DNA from: a virus | Length of the DNA: 23,921 nt | Reading direction: 5' to 3' (one strand) | IMG/VR virus record: IMGVR_UViG_3300012988_000040 | Coordinates: 1 to 23,921 of that record | Shown here: positions 1-7,117 of the stretch, in pieces | Layout: the number at the start of each line of letters is the position of its first letter | Numbering within the stretch: the first letter of the stretch is position 1 | Made by a program: the position numbers and the translations under genes | The notes under the pieces: model-generated | Told to the model about the DNA's origin: nothing | The model's input: the letters and a program-made list of their open reading frames with translations, nothing else | Database searches by the model: none

Positions 1-87
1 CATCAAATCAGGATCGATGTCATCACGTTCAACTAGATTCCTGTATGCAACATCATAATTGAACAGGAGTTTGGTCAACAGTTTCAT
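1..87 (-). CDS. Partial hypothetical protein, 5' end only
   Basis: An ATG at 87-85 opens a frame that stays open to the window edge (29 codons, beginning MKLLTKLLFNYDVAY). It starts 3 nt after the stop of the exonuclease gene, as expected for the next gene of a tightly packed minus-strand operon. No strong Shine-Dalgarno is visible. Too little is present to assign a family. Confidence 0.55.
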   Translation of the reverse strand, partial: MKLLTKLLFNYDVAYRNLVERDDIDPDLM

Positions 88-90
88 ATT

Positions 91-720
91 TTAGTATCCG
101 TGTTTCAACTGCATGATATCATAGGCACAATCATGAACTGGATCATGCTTCACAACTTTACTGAAGTCAAAGTCCTTGATTCTGCAGTAACCATTCTTGG
201 CTGAATTCTTTGACAAGGCGATTGCAGTTCTGACATCCATCCAGTTATTCCACTGGACAATTGGTGGACGGTCAGGGAACACCACACGGCAAAGGCTGTC
301 AAACACAAGCTGGTCCAAGCTACCACGCTGCCAGAATATAGTGCTCTTGTCTAGGACAGTTCTCTTTTGCTCAATGGTCTTTTCAGAGTCACCATGTAAG
401 AAGCTGCAATACTTATAGATCTCTTCAATACCAACTGCAGCGGCCAAGTCATCAGCATATGGCTTGAAGCTCTTGAGTCTTGAAAGTTCTGGCTGATCAG
501 CCCACCACTGCATAGTTCCCTTATCAGAACCTCTGTTGTAGTGCTTCATCTGCTCTTTGACGTCGAACTTTACAAATCTTGCTTTTTCAAGGAGGTGCTG
601 GTATTCTTCATTGACATCAACTTCATACTCAGTTTCTGCTAGATCGAAAGCAATGATGGCAGCTGAGAGCACAACTGATGTGCTCTCAACTCCAAGGGTT
701 TCCAAGTCAAACATGTACAT
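91..720 (-). CDS. DexA-like 3'-5' exonuclease (DnaQ/DEDD fold)
   Basis: 209 aa. The N-terminus MYMFDLETLG carries the first DEDD motif (D-x-E), and the C-terminus has HDCAYDIMQL, matching the last HDxxxD motif with its catalytic His and Asp. The layout resembles T4 DexA (about 227 aa): a WW-containing segment near residue 73 (MQWWADQP), a central FWQRGSLDQLVFD block, then the HDxxxD end. DexA is a 3'-5' exonuclease acting on single-stranded DNA; family members may also act on RNA. The start may be Met1 or Met3, since neither has a strong Shine-Dalgarno. It lies 2 nt after the stop of the small gene before it. The fold call is firm; the exact substrate is inferred. Confidence 0.85.
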   Translation of the reverse strand: MYMFDLETLGVESTSVVLSAAIIAFDLAETEYEVDVNEEYQHLLEKARFVKFDVKEQMKHYNRGSDKGTMQWWADQPELSRLKSFKPYADDLAAAVGIEEIYKYCSFLHGDSEKTIEQKRTVLDKSTIFWQRGSLDQLVFDSLCRVVFPDRPPIVQWNNWMDVRTAIALSKNSAKNGYCRIKDFDFSKVVKHDPVHDCAYDIMQLKHGY

Positions 721-722
721 GA

Positions 723-908
723 TTAAACGCTTTCTGAATCCAATCCTAGAAATTCAACAAACTTTTTACGGGCAGCGAGGAATTCTAACCTGTGTTTGTG
801 AAATTCTTCGTCTTTGATGTCTTCATAGTCACTATAATTCACGAAAGCATAGTCAAAGCCTTCATTGTCAATAGTTTCATGGACATACTTTACGTCTTTT
901 GGTCTCAT
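723..908 (-). CDS. Small hypothetical protein
   Basis: 61 aa, acidic and probably helical in its second half (EEFHKHRLEFLAARKKFVEF). Not recognised. Its ATG overlaps the stop of the upstream nuclease gene as ATGA, which supports both the start and translational coupling. The stop is 2 nt before the DexA-like gene. Confidence 0.6.
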   Translation of the reverse strand: MRPKDVKYVHETIDNEGFDYAFVNYSDYEDIKDEEFHKHRLEFLAARKKFVEFLGLDSESV

Positions 909-1585
909 TTGACACCTTGAGTCTTACGATACTCAATCAGTTCTCTCACATAACCCTTGAACATAGCAAAGCACTCATTGGTGTCTTTGATGAATATCTG
1001 TGGCCAGTTGGATTCTTCATTGGCAATGATGATGACACCACGCTCAGGCCAAACTCCAAAGTGTTCTTCATACATGACAGCATATGCGCCGACCTGCATA
1101 AAGTAGTGACCAATCCATGATTCATCTTTCAGTCTATTTGAAGTCTTGAAGTCAATTACAGAAAGCACCTTGGCATAGTCAGCGATGATGTCAGGTGTTC
1201 CGGCCATCCTCAAGCGATCGCTGTACAGAGGCTTTTCGATCATGCGCACGTTTTGAATCTGGTTCAAAAGTGGCTTGATGCTCATGAAGAGCCTTTTGGC
1301 TATAGGATGATCTGCTTCAGGCTTTTGGTTGTTGAGATATGCTTCAGCCAAGCCATGCATGAGAGTTCCGCGATCAGCTGCTCTTGTGGCCTGCTTATTG
1401 GCTTCTTCTGAACCAAGCCTCTTTTCCCATTTAACCAATTCTTTGTTGGGGATCTCACCCAAAATGGTTGTGATGGAGGGATAGTGGTCACCCTTTGGAG
1501 TCTGATAGAATCTCTTTCCATCTTTTACAACCCTCTCAAGTTTTGGTATTTCTTGGTTCAGGTGATTGAATCTTACATCAATCAA
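905..1585 (-). CDS. PD-(D/E)XK nuclease (RecB/Cas4-like exonuclease fold)
   Basis: 226 aa. An N-terminal YPSITTILGE block, typical of phage RecB-like nucleases, is followed by a helical segment (RAADRGTLMHGLAEAYL, with the family His). The catalytic core is GTPDIIAD then VIDFKTS (Asp, then D-x-K), and a Q-x-x-x-Y motif follows (MQVGAYAVMYE). The family cuts DNA with Mg2+ and serves recombination or end resection. The best start is TTG at 1585-1583, directly after the TAA of the preceding gene, with AAGGCGA about 9 nt upstream. The last codon overlaps the next ATG (ATGA). Pairing with the DexA-like exonuclease two genes on suggests DNA processing. Confidence 0.85.
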   Translation of the reverse strand: MIDVRFNHLNQEIPKLERVVKDGKRFYQTPKGDHYPSITTILGEIPNKELVKWEKRLGSEEANKQATRAADRGTLMHGLAEAYLNNQKPEADHPIAKRLFMSIKPLLNQIQNVRMIEKPLYSDRLRMAGTPDIIADYAKVLSVIDFKTSNRLKDESWIGHYFMQVGAYAVMYEEHFGVWPERGVIIIANEESNWPQIFIKDTNECFAMFKGYVRELIEYRKTQGVK

Positions 1586-1882
1586 TTAATGTTCGCCTTG
1601 AAAGTTGTAGCGGCTCTTGTCAAGCATACCCTTGGCACCTGGGAAGTTCTTCTCAATCTGCTTCATTCGATCCTTGAAGCCATTTGGTAGAACATTGCAA
1701 CGTCCAGTACCATCAAACGTGAAGTTTGGTGGTGTGTCATAGTAACGCTCCAATTCAGGATGCGCTTCCTTGAAGTCATCATACTCAGTAATCTTCATCT
1801 CAACTTCTACGAGATCATCCTTCTCATAGGTTTGAGTTTCTGTTACAATTTTCTCAAGGACTTTGAAGCAATATGTTGGCAT
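1586..1882 (-). CDS. Small conserved phage protein, MPTYxF family (zinc-ribbon derived)
   Basis: 98 aa. It begins MPTYCFKV and ends with PNGFKDRMKQIEKNFPGAKG. This resembles small T4-like and cyanophage proteins that begin MPTYEFKN and carry a GFK/ELLKxIKKxxPG tail; their start is related to FmdB zinc ribbons, but the metal-binding cysteines are missing here (only C5 and one internal Cys). Function unknown. ATG at 1882 has AGGA 6 nt upstream. The TAA stop is followed at once by the TTG of the PD-(D/E)XK gene. Confidence 0.65.
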   Translation of the reverse strand: MPTYCFKVLEKIVTETQTYEKDDLVEVEMKITEYDDFKEAHPELERYYDTPPNFTFDGTGRCNVLPNGFKDRMKQIEKNFPGAKGMLDKSRYNFQGEH

Positions 1883-1914
1883 GGTCGTTCCTATTCTATA
1901 ACTTGTATTCTTAA

Positions 1915-2103
1915 TCAGAGCTTGACGTATTTACCGTTGCACAAAAGAGTCAGATCGTACCATGGAACACCTTGTGGGTGTTCATAGTATAGATGGCCAC
2001 ACTCAGGACATATGCAATCACCACTGACTCTATTAGCCTCAGGTGATTCATGATGAGCTTGAGCACGATTCATCATGAGCATCTCACGCTCCAAGATGAA
2101 CAT
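1915..2103 (-). CDS. Small zinc-ribbon-like protein
   Basis: 62 aa from the ATG at 2103. I prefer this start to the in-frame one at 2118 because it makes a TAATG junction with the upstream gene. It has one CxxCG knuckle (CICPECGHLYYEHP) and a single later Cys (LLCNGKYVKL), so a metal-binding fold with an incomplete second knuckle is possible. Function unknown. Confidence 0.6.
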   Translation of the reverse strand: MFILEREMLMMNRAQAHHESPEANRVSGDCICPECGHLYYEHPQGVPWYDLTLLCNGKYVKL

Positions 2104-2540
2104 TAGAGGTTGGCCCACCCCATATTACCAAATCCAAGGTTGTCACGAATGTCAGCCATCTCACGCTCACCATAGTTCAGGATGTTGCTGTCAGGATCAT
2201 GTACAAGGATACCTTCAGCCACAGCATGTTCACGAGCAAGCCTCTTCGCCTTCTGACGTTCTGGCTCATAGTAACGGGCATTGTTAGTCCTGTACTTAGA
2301 CACACGCGATCTCACGCTCTGAACGTTTAGGAGCTTGTAAGCTGTAACCTTGCGGCCTTCCCTAACCGACTCAATCTTAGCACGGTATCGGTTGCGGAGT
2401 TCAAAGATATAGACAGCAACAGATTGCTCTTCAACACCCAAAACCTTTGCCAATTCTTCCTTGGTGACTGGTTCCCCACTCTCCATCGCCTTTAGCAAGT
2501 TGTAGTTCTGTGTTTCCTTCGGTTCTGGCTTAGTGTCCAA
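2103..2540 (-). CDS. Winged-helix DNA-binding protein
   Basis: 145 aa. Residues about 15-75 form a winged helix-turn-helix: a helix (YNLLKAMESGEP), a helix-turn-helix (TKEELAKVLGVEEQSVAVYIFELRN) and a basic wing (ESVREGRKVTAYKLL). The rest is highly charged (ERQKAKRLAREHAVAEG) and unassigned. It may be a phage transcription regulator. The start is TTG at 2540-2538; an AGAGGTG site 4 nt upstream decides it, and no in-frame ATG is available. It overlaps the small upstream ORF by 11 nt and the next gene by 1 nt (TAATG). Confidence 0.7.
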   Translation of the reverse strand: MDTKPEPKETQNYNLLKAMESGEPVTKEELAKVLGVEEQSVAVYIFELRNRYRAKIESVREGRKVTAYKLLNVQSVRSRVSKYRTNNARYYEPERQKAKRLAREHAVAEGILVHDPDSNILNYGEREMADIRDNLGFGNMGWANL

Positions 2541-2682
2541 TTTTCACCTCTTTCATATCCAAATTCACTTTATCATTCTGTTTCATTTTCTTGGGCCAGT
2601 AGCTTGTTGATTGTGCCCAAGGTGATTGTTGTTTGGCTCTTCGCCTCAACTTCTTCTGACCTTTCCTAATGCTCTTTGTCAT
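2530..2682 (-). CDS. Very small basic protein
   Basis: 50 aa, starting MTKSIRKGQKKLRRRAKQ, so strongly basic at the N-terminus and possibly nucleic-acid binding. No family recognised. Support comes from organisation: its ATG overlaps the stop of the upstream 34-aa ORF (ATGA), AGGA lies 5 nt before the ATG, and its last codons contain the ribosome site of the winged-helix gene. Confidence 0.55.
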   Translation of the reverse strand: MTKSIRKGQKKLRRRAKQQSPWAQSTSYWPKKMKQNDKVNLDMKEVKIGH

Positions 2683-2783
2683 GGCTTCCTGTTAGTGACC
2701 AAATGCCTGTTACAACGATTACAATAGGGAGTGCAAATCCAATCCCTATCATGACCGAATAACAGGCACCAAAGATACTTCAC
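2679..2783 (-). CDS. 34-aa Cys-rich microprotein, DUF1660-like
   Basis: Begins V/MKYLWCLLFGHDRDW and continues with CTPYCNRCNRH. The pattern C-LLFGH-...-C-x-x-x-C-x-x-C resembles small phage zinc-binding proteins (DUF1660-like: CLxFGHK followed by CxRCG). The GTG start overlaps the TGA of the phosphoesterase gene (GTGA), AGAAGGG lies just upstream, and its TGA overlaps the next ATG. These three couplings make it likely real despite its size. Function unknown; zinc binding is inferred. Confidence 0.65.
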   Translation of the reverse strand: MKYLWCLLFGHDRDWICTPYCNRCNRHLVTNRKP

Positions 2784-3373
2784 AGATCACCCTTCTTTTC
2801 ATGGTGCTGTCTGATGTCTCTCTTTTCCAAGATCTTCCTGACATCATACCATGGCCACAAAGTCATGTCACCCTGTGGACGTGAGTCAATTCCAACGTCC
2901 ATGGCACGACCAGTCACTGCTGGGTTCTCCAAGTAACCATATGGTGAATGGATGTGACCATACAAGTGGAATGCCCCACGATGCATCTTGTTCCACTCAT
3001 AGATTGGGAAGTGGAACAACACAACGTGGTGACCCTCAATGGTCATTTCCAAATAGTCATGGAAAGACTCAAACATCCCATCATTTGCTCCATTGAAGCG
3101 ATGGATGTTGTTCTTGATCACCTGATCATGGTTGCCCCAGATCAAATGCTTGTGGCCATTCAATCTGCGAACGACGTTCACAGTTTCCTCAAGGCGACCA
3201 AAACTGAAGTCACCCAATGAATAGACATGGTCAGTTGGCTGGACAACTTCGTTCCAGCGTCTGATCATCAACTCATTCATTTCATTCACGTCCTTACCCT
3301 GACGTGTCCCAACACAGAACTTCTTCAATATGTTGTGATGAAAGAAATGGTTGTCACTCGTAAAATATATCAT
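2780..3373 (-). CDS. Calcineurin-like metallophosphoesterase
   Basis: 197 aa from the ATG at 3373. All metal-site motifs are present in order: SDNHFFH (D-x-H), GDFSF (GD), GNHD, HFP and GHIH. This is the compact phage/bacterial branch that hydrolyses phosphomono- or diesters with two metal ions; the substrate cannot be read. The start is 1 nt after the TGA of the small gene before it and matches the usual family start (MIYFTSD). A TTG at 3394 with AGAGGA 7 nt upstream would add seven residues and is a real alternative. The RNA-repair set nearby makes a nucleotide or RNA-end substrate possible. Confidence 0.85.
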   Translation of the reverse strand: MIYFTSDNHFFHHNILKKFCVGTRQGKDVNEMNELMIRRWNEVVQPTDHVYSLGDFSFGRLEETVNVVRRLNGHKHLIWGNHDQVIKNNIHRFNGANDGMFESFHDYLEMTIEGHHVVLFHFPIYEWNKMHRGAFHLYGHIHSPYGYLENPAVTGRAMDVGIDSRPQGDMTLWPWYDVRKILEKRDIRQHHEKKGDL

Positions 3374-3374
3374 A

Positions 3375-3554
3375 TCACCAATCCCTATCTTCAACACCAG
3401 TTCCTCTGATGTCAATTACTGTTTCGCCATTATGCATGTATGGTGTTCTCAAATACACCATGAATATCAATCCTGCTGCGCTAGGCATTGGTTGTACGTT
3501 GACCAAGTCATTCGCCAAGTTCGACATGAACCTGTGCCTGATATGATCAATCAC
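3375..3554 (-). CDS. 59-aa protein with a gp23-like VQPM...GLIF segment
   Basis: GTG at 3554 overlaps the end of the metallopeptidase gene; TGA at 3375 is 1 nt before the phosphoesterase ATG, so it fits the operon. The segment LVNVQPMPSAAGLIFMVYLR resembles the conserved VxVQPMtgPtGLIFamr strip of T4 gp23-type major capsid proteins. The protein is far too short to be a capsid subunit. It may be a decayed capsid fragment, a capsid-binding decoy, or a small family reusing this motif. The reading frame is well supported; the role is not. Confidence 0.6.
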   Translation of the reverse strand: MIDHIRHRFMSNLANDLVNVQPMPSAAGLIFMVYLRTPYMHNGETVIDIRGTGVEDRDW

Positions 3555-4257
3555 CGAACACCTTCAAATACAAAATCCTTCTAAGACCATCATTCCCCAT
3601 CTTGTTGAAGAATACCAATGACTCATTGGCAGTCAGGAATGGTGATGCAGGCATGTACTTCAATACCTGCGGGTCTTCATATGGTCTGTCATCAGCTGGC
3701 AGCCAACGCTCATAATGTGCATAGAACCAATATTCCATCTGATAAGCATTAGCGATTCTAACGTATTCCTTCACAGAAGTAAAGCGATGAAAGCCATATT
3801 TCAAAATCTTTTTAACTGTCCTGCGATCGGCATCGACTTCACAGTTGACGATCCTCTTCACATAGTTGATTTTCTTGTCTTCAGACAAGTCAACGATGCC
3901 ATTCTCCATCAACTCAAGGAGGTTGGCCACATCATTGCCTTCAATGAAGCAGTCAGTCCAATACTGGGAATTTTCCAGCATCTGATCCAGATGGCAAGAC
4001 TCATGAAGTAGAGTCAGGATGTTATCCACGGTGCAAAGCTTGTCACCATAGAACACAACAAGACTTTCCCCATCAAAGTAACCATTGGCTTCTCCATCCT
4101 TTTCCTTGGACTTACCAGGCTTCAACAGGAACTTGATCTTGTTGTCTTCACACTTGCGGCGAATGTCAGTGTATGCATTCATGAACACACGATACAGCTG
4201 CATGTAATTGCGAGCCTCAACCAACTCACTTTTCATAAGCCTTGCTTCATTCCTCAT
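3547..4257 (-). CDS. HExxH zinc metallopeptidase-like protein
   Basis: About 236 aa from the ATG at 4257; an ATG at 4236 with AAGG just upstream is also possible. The helix VDNILTLLHESCHLDQMLE carries HExxH (H-E-S-C-H), the zinc-binding and catalytic motif. A downstream CEVDADRRTVKK may give the third (Glu/Asp) ligand, as in ImmA/IrrE- or SprT-like peptidases. The N-terminal part is charged, the C-terminal part aromatic-rich. The target protein is unknown; phage homologues may cleave host repressors, but that is inference. It overlaps the HAD gene by 11 nt. Confidence 0.7.
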   Translation of the reverse strand: MRNEARLMKSELVEARNYMQLYRVFMNAYTDIRRKCEDNKIKFLLKPGKSKEKDGEANGYFDGESLVVFYGDKLCTVDNILTLLHESCHLDQMLENSQYWTDCFIEGNDVANLLELMENGIVDLSEDKKINYVKRIVNCEVDADRRTVKKILKYGFHRFTSVKEYVRIANAYQMEYWFYAHYERWLPADDRPYEDPQVLKYMPASPFLTANESLVFFNKMGNDGLRRILYLKVFGD

Positions 4258-4777
4258 ACCATTCTGCCTTTGCGTTTGGGTTGCTGACAGGCTTTTCAAT
4301 GTCACCCTTCAAAAAGGCGATGGCATTGAATGCATCCTCATCAGTGATTCCAGTGTCCCATGACGTCTGGAGCAAGTTGTTGTGTGGATGAAAGTCACTG
4401 TTGTCATCCAAGCAAATGAACTTGGTGACACCTTCAGCGTCTGTGGTTGTCAACCAGAAGTCAACTTCATCACCACGGAAGCTTGAACCACCGGGGAGAC
4501 GCTTTGGAGTGTGACCAATGATTGGACAATCCCATTCATGCAGGCGCAGGATATCCTTCAATTCAGCATCAGTGTGTAGAATGCGCCAACTGGAACTGAT
4601 GACCACTTTGGCACTAGTCTGATCCACAATGTACTTGACTCGATCAACACAATCAGGATCAAGTTCATCGCTATGACGCGTGAGAAAAGACTCACCCTTC
4701 TTGCGTGACTCAGTGAGCTTTTTGAACCATGCGGCGGAATTCATCACGCCATCAAAGTCCAGAAATAGAATTTTCAT
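4247..4777 (-). CDS. HAD-superfamily phosphatase
   Basis: 176 aa starting MKILFLDFDGVMNS. Motif I is LDFDGV (nucleophile and acid Asp), motif II VVISSSWR, and motif IV CLDDNSDF. The SSSWR form and short cap match the HAD branch found in RNA-repair and 5'-nucleotidase-like proteins. In T4, Pnkp joins a 5' kinase and a HAD 3' phosphatase in one chain; here a stand-alone kinase lies about 1.6 kb upstream, so this could be the missing phosphatase. That role is inferred. The ATG overlaps the upstream stop (ATGA). Confidence 0.8.
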   Translation of the reverse strand: MKILFLDFDGVMNSAAWFKKLTESRKKGESFLTRHSDELDPDCVDRVKYIVDQTSAKVVISSSWRILHTDAELKDILRLHEWDCPIIGHTPKRLPGGSSFRGDEVDFWLTTTDAEGVTKFICLDDNSDFHPHNNLLQTSWDTGITDEDAFNAIAFLKGDIEKPVSNPNAKAEWYEE

Positions 4778-5007
4778 TTTCCAAGAACCCCAATCATACA
4801 ATCAGCAATTGTCTTGCCAGTTTCATTTCCACCGGTGACCAGATGAACTTCACCAGCCTTGAATCCCTTCAGGGTTTCTTTCACGTCAGGTTCATCACCA
4901 AACAACAGGAATTCAATATCCTGCTTCTTGTCCTGACGTGCTTTGTATGCAGCGTACCTCAATTCAGATACATTGTCACCACGTTGCGTGTAGAATCTGT
5001 CACCCAT
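4774..5007 (-). CDS. 77-aa protein ending in a Walker A-like motif
   Basis: Starts MGDRFYTQRGDNVSE and ends with GEVHLVTGGNETGKTIADC plus seven residues. GGNETGKT fits Walker A (GxxxxGKT), and the preceding GEVHLV resembles the strand before the P-loop in RecA/DnaB-type ATPases. But the chain stops about 12 residues later, so no full ATPase fold is possible. It is either a truncated ATPase or a small protein with a nucleotide-binding loop. The ATG lies 6 nt after the -10 box of a strong promoter, so the mRNA may be leaderless. TGA overlaps the HAD start. Confidence 0.7.
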   Translation of the reverse strand: MGDRFYTQRGDNVSELRYAAYKARQDKKQDIEFLLFGDEPDVKETLKGFKAGEVHLVTGGNETGKTIADCMIGVLGK

Positions 5008-5013
5008 AGTAGA

Positions 5014-5042
5014 ATTATATGCGGTTTCTTGTAGAAAGTAAA
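5014..5042 (-). promoter_or_regulatory. Promoter (sigma70-type, phage variant)
   Basis: On the minus strand TTTACT, 17 nt, then a perfect TATAAT. The same TTTACT(T) box and 17-nt spacing recur at 7321-7349 and 10541-10569. The predicted +1 falls on or next to the A of the ATG at 5007. Confidence 0.8.
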
Positions 5043-5062
5043 CCCTGAAAACTACAATAGGA

Positions 5063-5449
5063 TCAAGGACTTACCGCCATCAGAGGAATGCTAACGAGCA
5101 GGCAGGTGTAGTGGATCAACTGATCAGCACCAATCACAACGAATCCATTGTGTACATCACCCTTGGCAAAGAGCTTCTTGGAGGCTCTGGAACTGAAATA
5201 ATCAGTGATCCAGTGCGCTGAAAAGTTGAACACTGCATACTTCCATCCAAAGAACAACAGGAACGGAAGAATGTACACGCTAACATGCAACGTGAGAATC
5301 CAATTATCAGAGCTCTTACCCTTGGCCCAAGCATCAGCCTGACACATGAAGTCCATCACAAAATGGATGAACAGAAGTGCAAGCACCAACACCACAGGGA
5401 TGTTGAACTTGAAGGTGGTGAAGTTGTTGATAAAGAAATGCGGTTCCAT
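5063..5449 (-). CDS. DUF3307-like integral membrane protein
   Basis: 128 aa with three or four hydrophobic segments (about 17-35, 52-70 and 108-126). The signature HFVMDFMCQADAWAKGKS, followed by a later HWITDYFSSR and a Q-x-I-H near the C-terminus, matches DUF3307 membrane proteins found in phages and bacteria. The conserved His/Asp residues in the membrane suggest a metal or proton site, but no function is known. ATG at 5449 has AGAGG 5 nt upstream and sits 1 nt after the ligase stop. Confidence 0.7.
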   Translation of the reverse strand: MEPHFFINNFTTFKFNIPVVLVLALLFIHFVMDFMCQADAWAKGKSSDNWILTLHVSVYILPFLLFFGWKYAVFNFSAHWITDYFSSRASKKLFAKGDVHNGFVVIGADQLIHYTCLLVSIPLMAVSP

Positions 5450-5450
5450 G

Positions 5451-6365
5451 TTAACCTCTTGCAGTTAGGTTGGTGGACAAGTAGTTGCTGATGTAGTTGA
5501 TTCTTGCTCTTTCATCCATACAAACGAATGCCAACTTGGTGTTCTCATCACCAGTGATATGGTCAATCAGGTTGTGGTATTCTTCCTCAACTGTCTTCTT
5601 CATCTCATATGGGTTGTCAAACATCTCAAGCAACCTTTCTGGGTTCTTACGAGCCAAGAACTTGGTTGTCAAGTAATATGGAGACTTGATCTTCAAAGAC
5701 ATGCTCTTGGCATGGATCACGTAGCCTTCATGAACCACTGACTTGATGTTATCAAGAACCCAAGCAAAGCTTACGGTCTGGTGCGCAGGTCTATACACAC
5801 CAATCTCAGCTGCCCACATATCAAGCATGTTCTCATTCATCATTTCATTGGTGCGCAAGTCACGAATACCAATCAAATATGCACCTGGATGTTCCTTGAC
5901 GATGTGCTCATCAGATGGATCACAGATTTCAAAGATGAATGTGTAACGCTCAGGCAAGTGTAATGCTCTGAGATACTTCTCAGCCAACTCAACGTATGGA
6001 GAATCCAATGATCCAGTTGTGGAAATTAGGTTCTTTCCACTCTTCATTCCCTTTGGAACATAGAACGTTGCACAAGCCATGAATCCATTGACCTTGCGGA
6101 CAATTTCAACCTGCTCATCCAAAGGCAAAGTTGTGCCTCTTTCACCAAAGTTAAAAATCTTGGTGAATGGGTAGGCAACAATGTTGTTATCCTCGTCAAC
6201 AACGAGGCCACGGAATTCTATGAGTTCATCATCCCAAAGGGCATCATAGAACACCTTGTTCTTGTACTTCAATACATAAAGACCAGGATAGCGAGTTGAC
6301 TGCTTCTTGGTGATTAGGTTTGTAGAGGTTAGAACACGCTCAATTTCAGCTTTGCACAAAAACAT
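5451..6365 (-). CDS. RNA ligase, T4 Rnl1-like
   Basis: 304 aa. The N-terminal part has FRGLVVDED and PFTKIFNFGE, as in T4 RNA ligase 1. Nucleotidyltransferase motif I is K91-VNG (the lysine that would be adenylated), followed by STTGSLDS, motif III-like FIFEICDP, motif IV EGYVIH and motif V LKIKSPYY. The normal KxDG is KVNG here, so Asp is replaced by Asn, an oddity worth noting. Rnl1-type enzymes join 3'-OH and 5'-phosphate RNA ends and repair cleaved tRNA anticodon loops. It overlaps the kinase gene by 20 nt, forming a repair pair next to a large tRNA array. Confidence 0.85.
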   Translation of the reverse strand: MFLCKAEIERVLTSTNLITKKQSTRYPGLYVLKYKNKVFYDALWDDELIEFRGLVVDEDNNIVAYPFTKIFNFGERGTTLPLDEQVEIVRKVNGFMACATFYVPKGMKSGKNLISTTGSLDSPYVELAEKYLRALHLPERYTFIFEICDPSDEHIVKEHPGAYLIGIRDLRTNEMMNENMLDMWAAEIGVYRPAHQTVSFAWVLDNIKSVVHEGYVIHAKSMSLKIKSPYYLTTKFLARKNPERLLEMFDNPYEMKKTVEEEYHNLIDHITGDENTKLAFVCMDERARINYISNYLSTNLTARG

Positions 6366-6798
6366 CTTTCACATTCTTCATAATGACGTTTGAACCGACC
6401 TTCAACTTCTCATTCGGAACCCAGCGCTGCTTCATGCGGCGCAAGGCTTCCTCAGGGACGTTATGAAGGTTCCCATAATCACCATCACACTCAATGATCT
6501 GGATGGTGGCCTTGATTTCATAGGCACGCTCCAAATACTTCGCAAATTCCCAAGGAACAGTGAAAGTATTGGAGACAACAACTGAACGACCCTGAGTGAG
6601 TTCATTGTCAACGACATTGAAGCACCACTCATGGGCATCACCGATCTTGGAAGCAATGAACTTGTATTCACCTGACTCTTCATCGATGAAGAACATATCA
6701 GACTCAACATGTTCAATGGAGTGCATCTTGGCGAGTTTCCCAGCGAGGGTGCTCTTGCCGGATCCTGGCAATCCACGGACTAGATAAAGTGTTGGCAT
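6346..6798 (-). CDS. P-loop kinase, polynucleotide-kinase-like
   Basis: 150 aa from the ATG at 6798. Walker A is VRGLPGSGKST near residue 8, followed by ESDMFF (substrate/Asp region), AHEWCFNVV and a strand SVVVSNTFT. This is the pattern of the small AAA_33/N4BP2-like and T4 PseT kinase families that phosphorylate 5'-OH ends or small substrates. No phosphatase domain is attached. Overlap with the RNA ligase strongly suggests 5'-end healing before sealing. An upstream TTG start (6849) would add a basic tail but has little support. Confidence 0.8.
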   Translation of the reverse strand: MPTLYLVRGLPGSGKSTLAGKLAKMHSIEHVESDMFFIDEESGEYKFIASKIGDAHEWCFNVVDNELTQGRSVVVSNTFTVPWEFAKYLERAYEIKATIQIIECDGDYGNLHNVPEEALRRMKQRWVPNEKLKVGSNVIMKNVKDVFVQS

Positions 6799-6808
6799 AA
6801 TAAAGATT

Positions 6809-7117
6809 TCAGTGCGTCGTACTAGGTGTTGTTTTCGTCTTGGAGTCAAAGTGATCCACCCCTAATGGGTCAGAAGCCAACTCATCGTAAGCTGCAGTCA
6901 AATCCTCCAGATCTCTTAATTGTAGTTCATACATCCCATAGAGGGAACTGATGACCTCAGTTATCTCCTCATATGTGCCAAGTTCCTTGTAACGATCAAG
7001 TTCCTTGGCAACACTCATCAAATGGGCAGAAACTTCCTTGCGCCAAACACTGAGTTCATCAATCAACTCAGCCTTTGACATCTTCTTGATGTCTTTGAAG
7101 TCAAAGACTTCTGACAT
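6809..7117 (-). CDS. Hypothetical helical protein
   Basis: 102 aa from the ATG at 7117, which forms a TAATG junction with the upstream gene; this decides against the TTG 12 nt earlier. Helical, acidic and heptad-like (AELIDELSVWRKEVSAHLMS, then KELDRYKELG), so possibly a coiled coil. The C-terminus is polar and low in complexity (SKTKTTPSTTH). Not recognised. Confidence 0.6.
   Translation of the reverse strand: MSEVFDFKDIKKMSKAELIDELSVWRKEVSAHLMSVAKELDRYKELGTYEEITEVISSLYGMYELQLRDLEDLTAAYDELASDPLGVDHFDSKTKTTPSTTH

Noticed and set aside
1883-1914. Promoter before the 98-aa gene
   Set aside because: A TAGAAT-like -10 is present but no matching -35 at the right distance.
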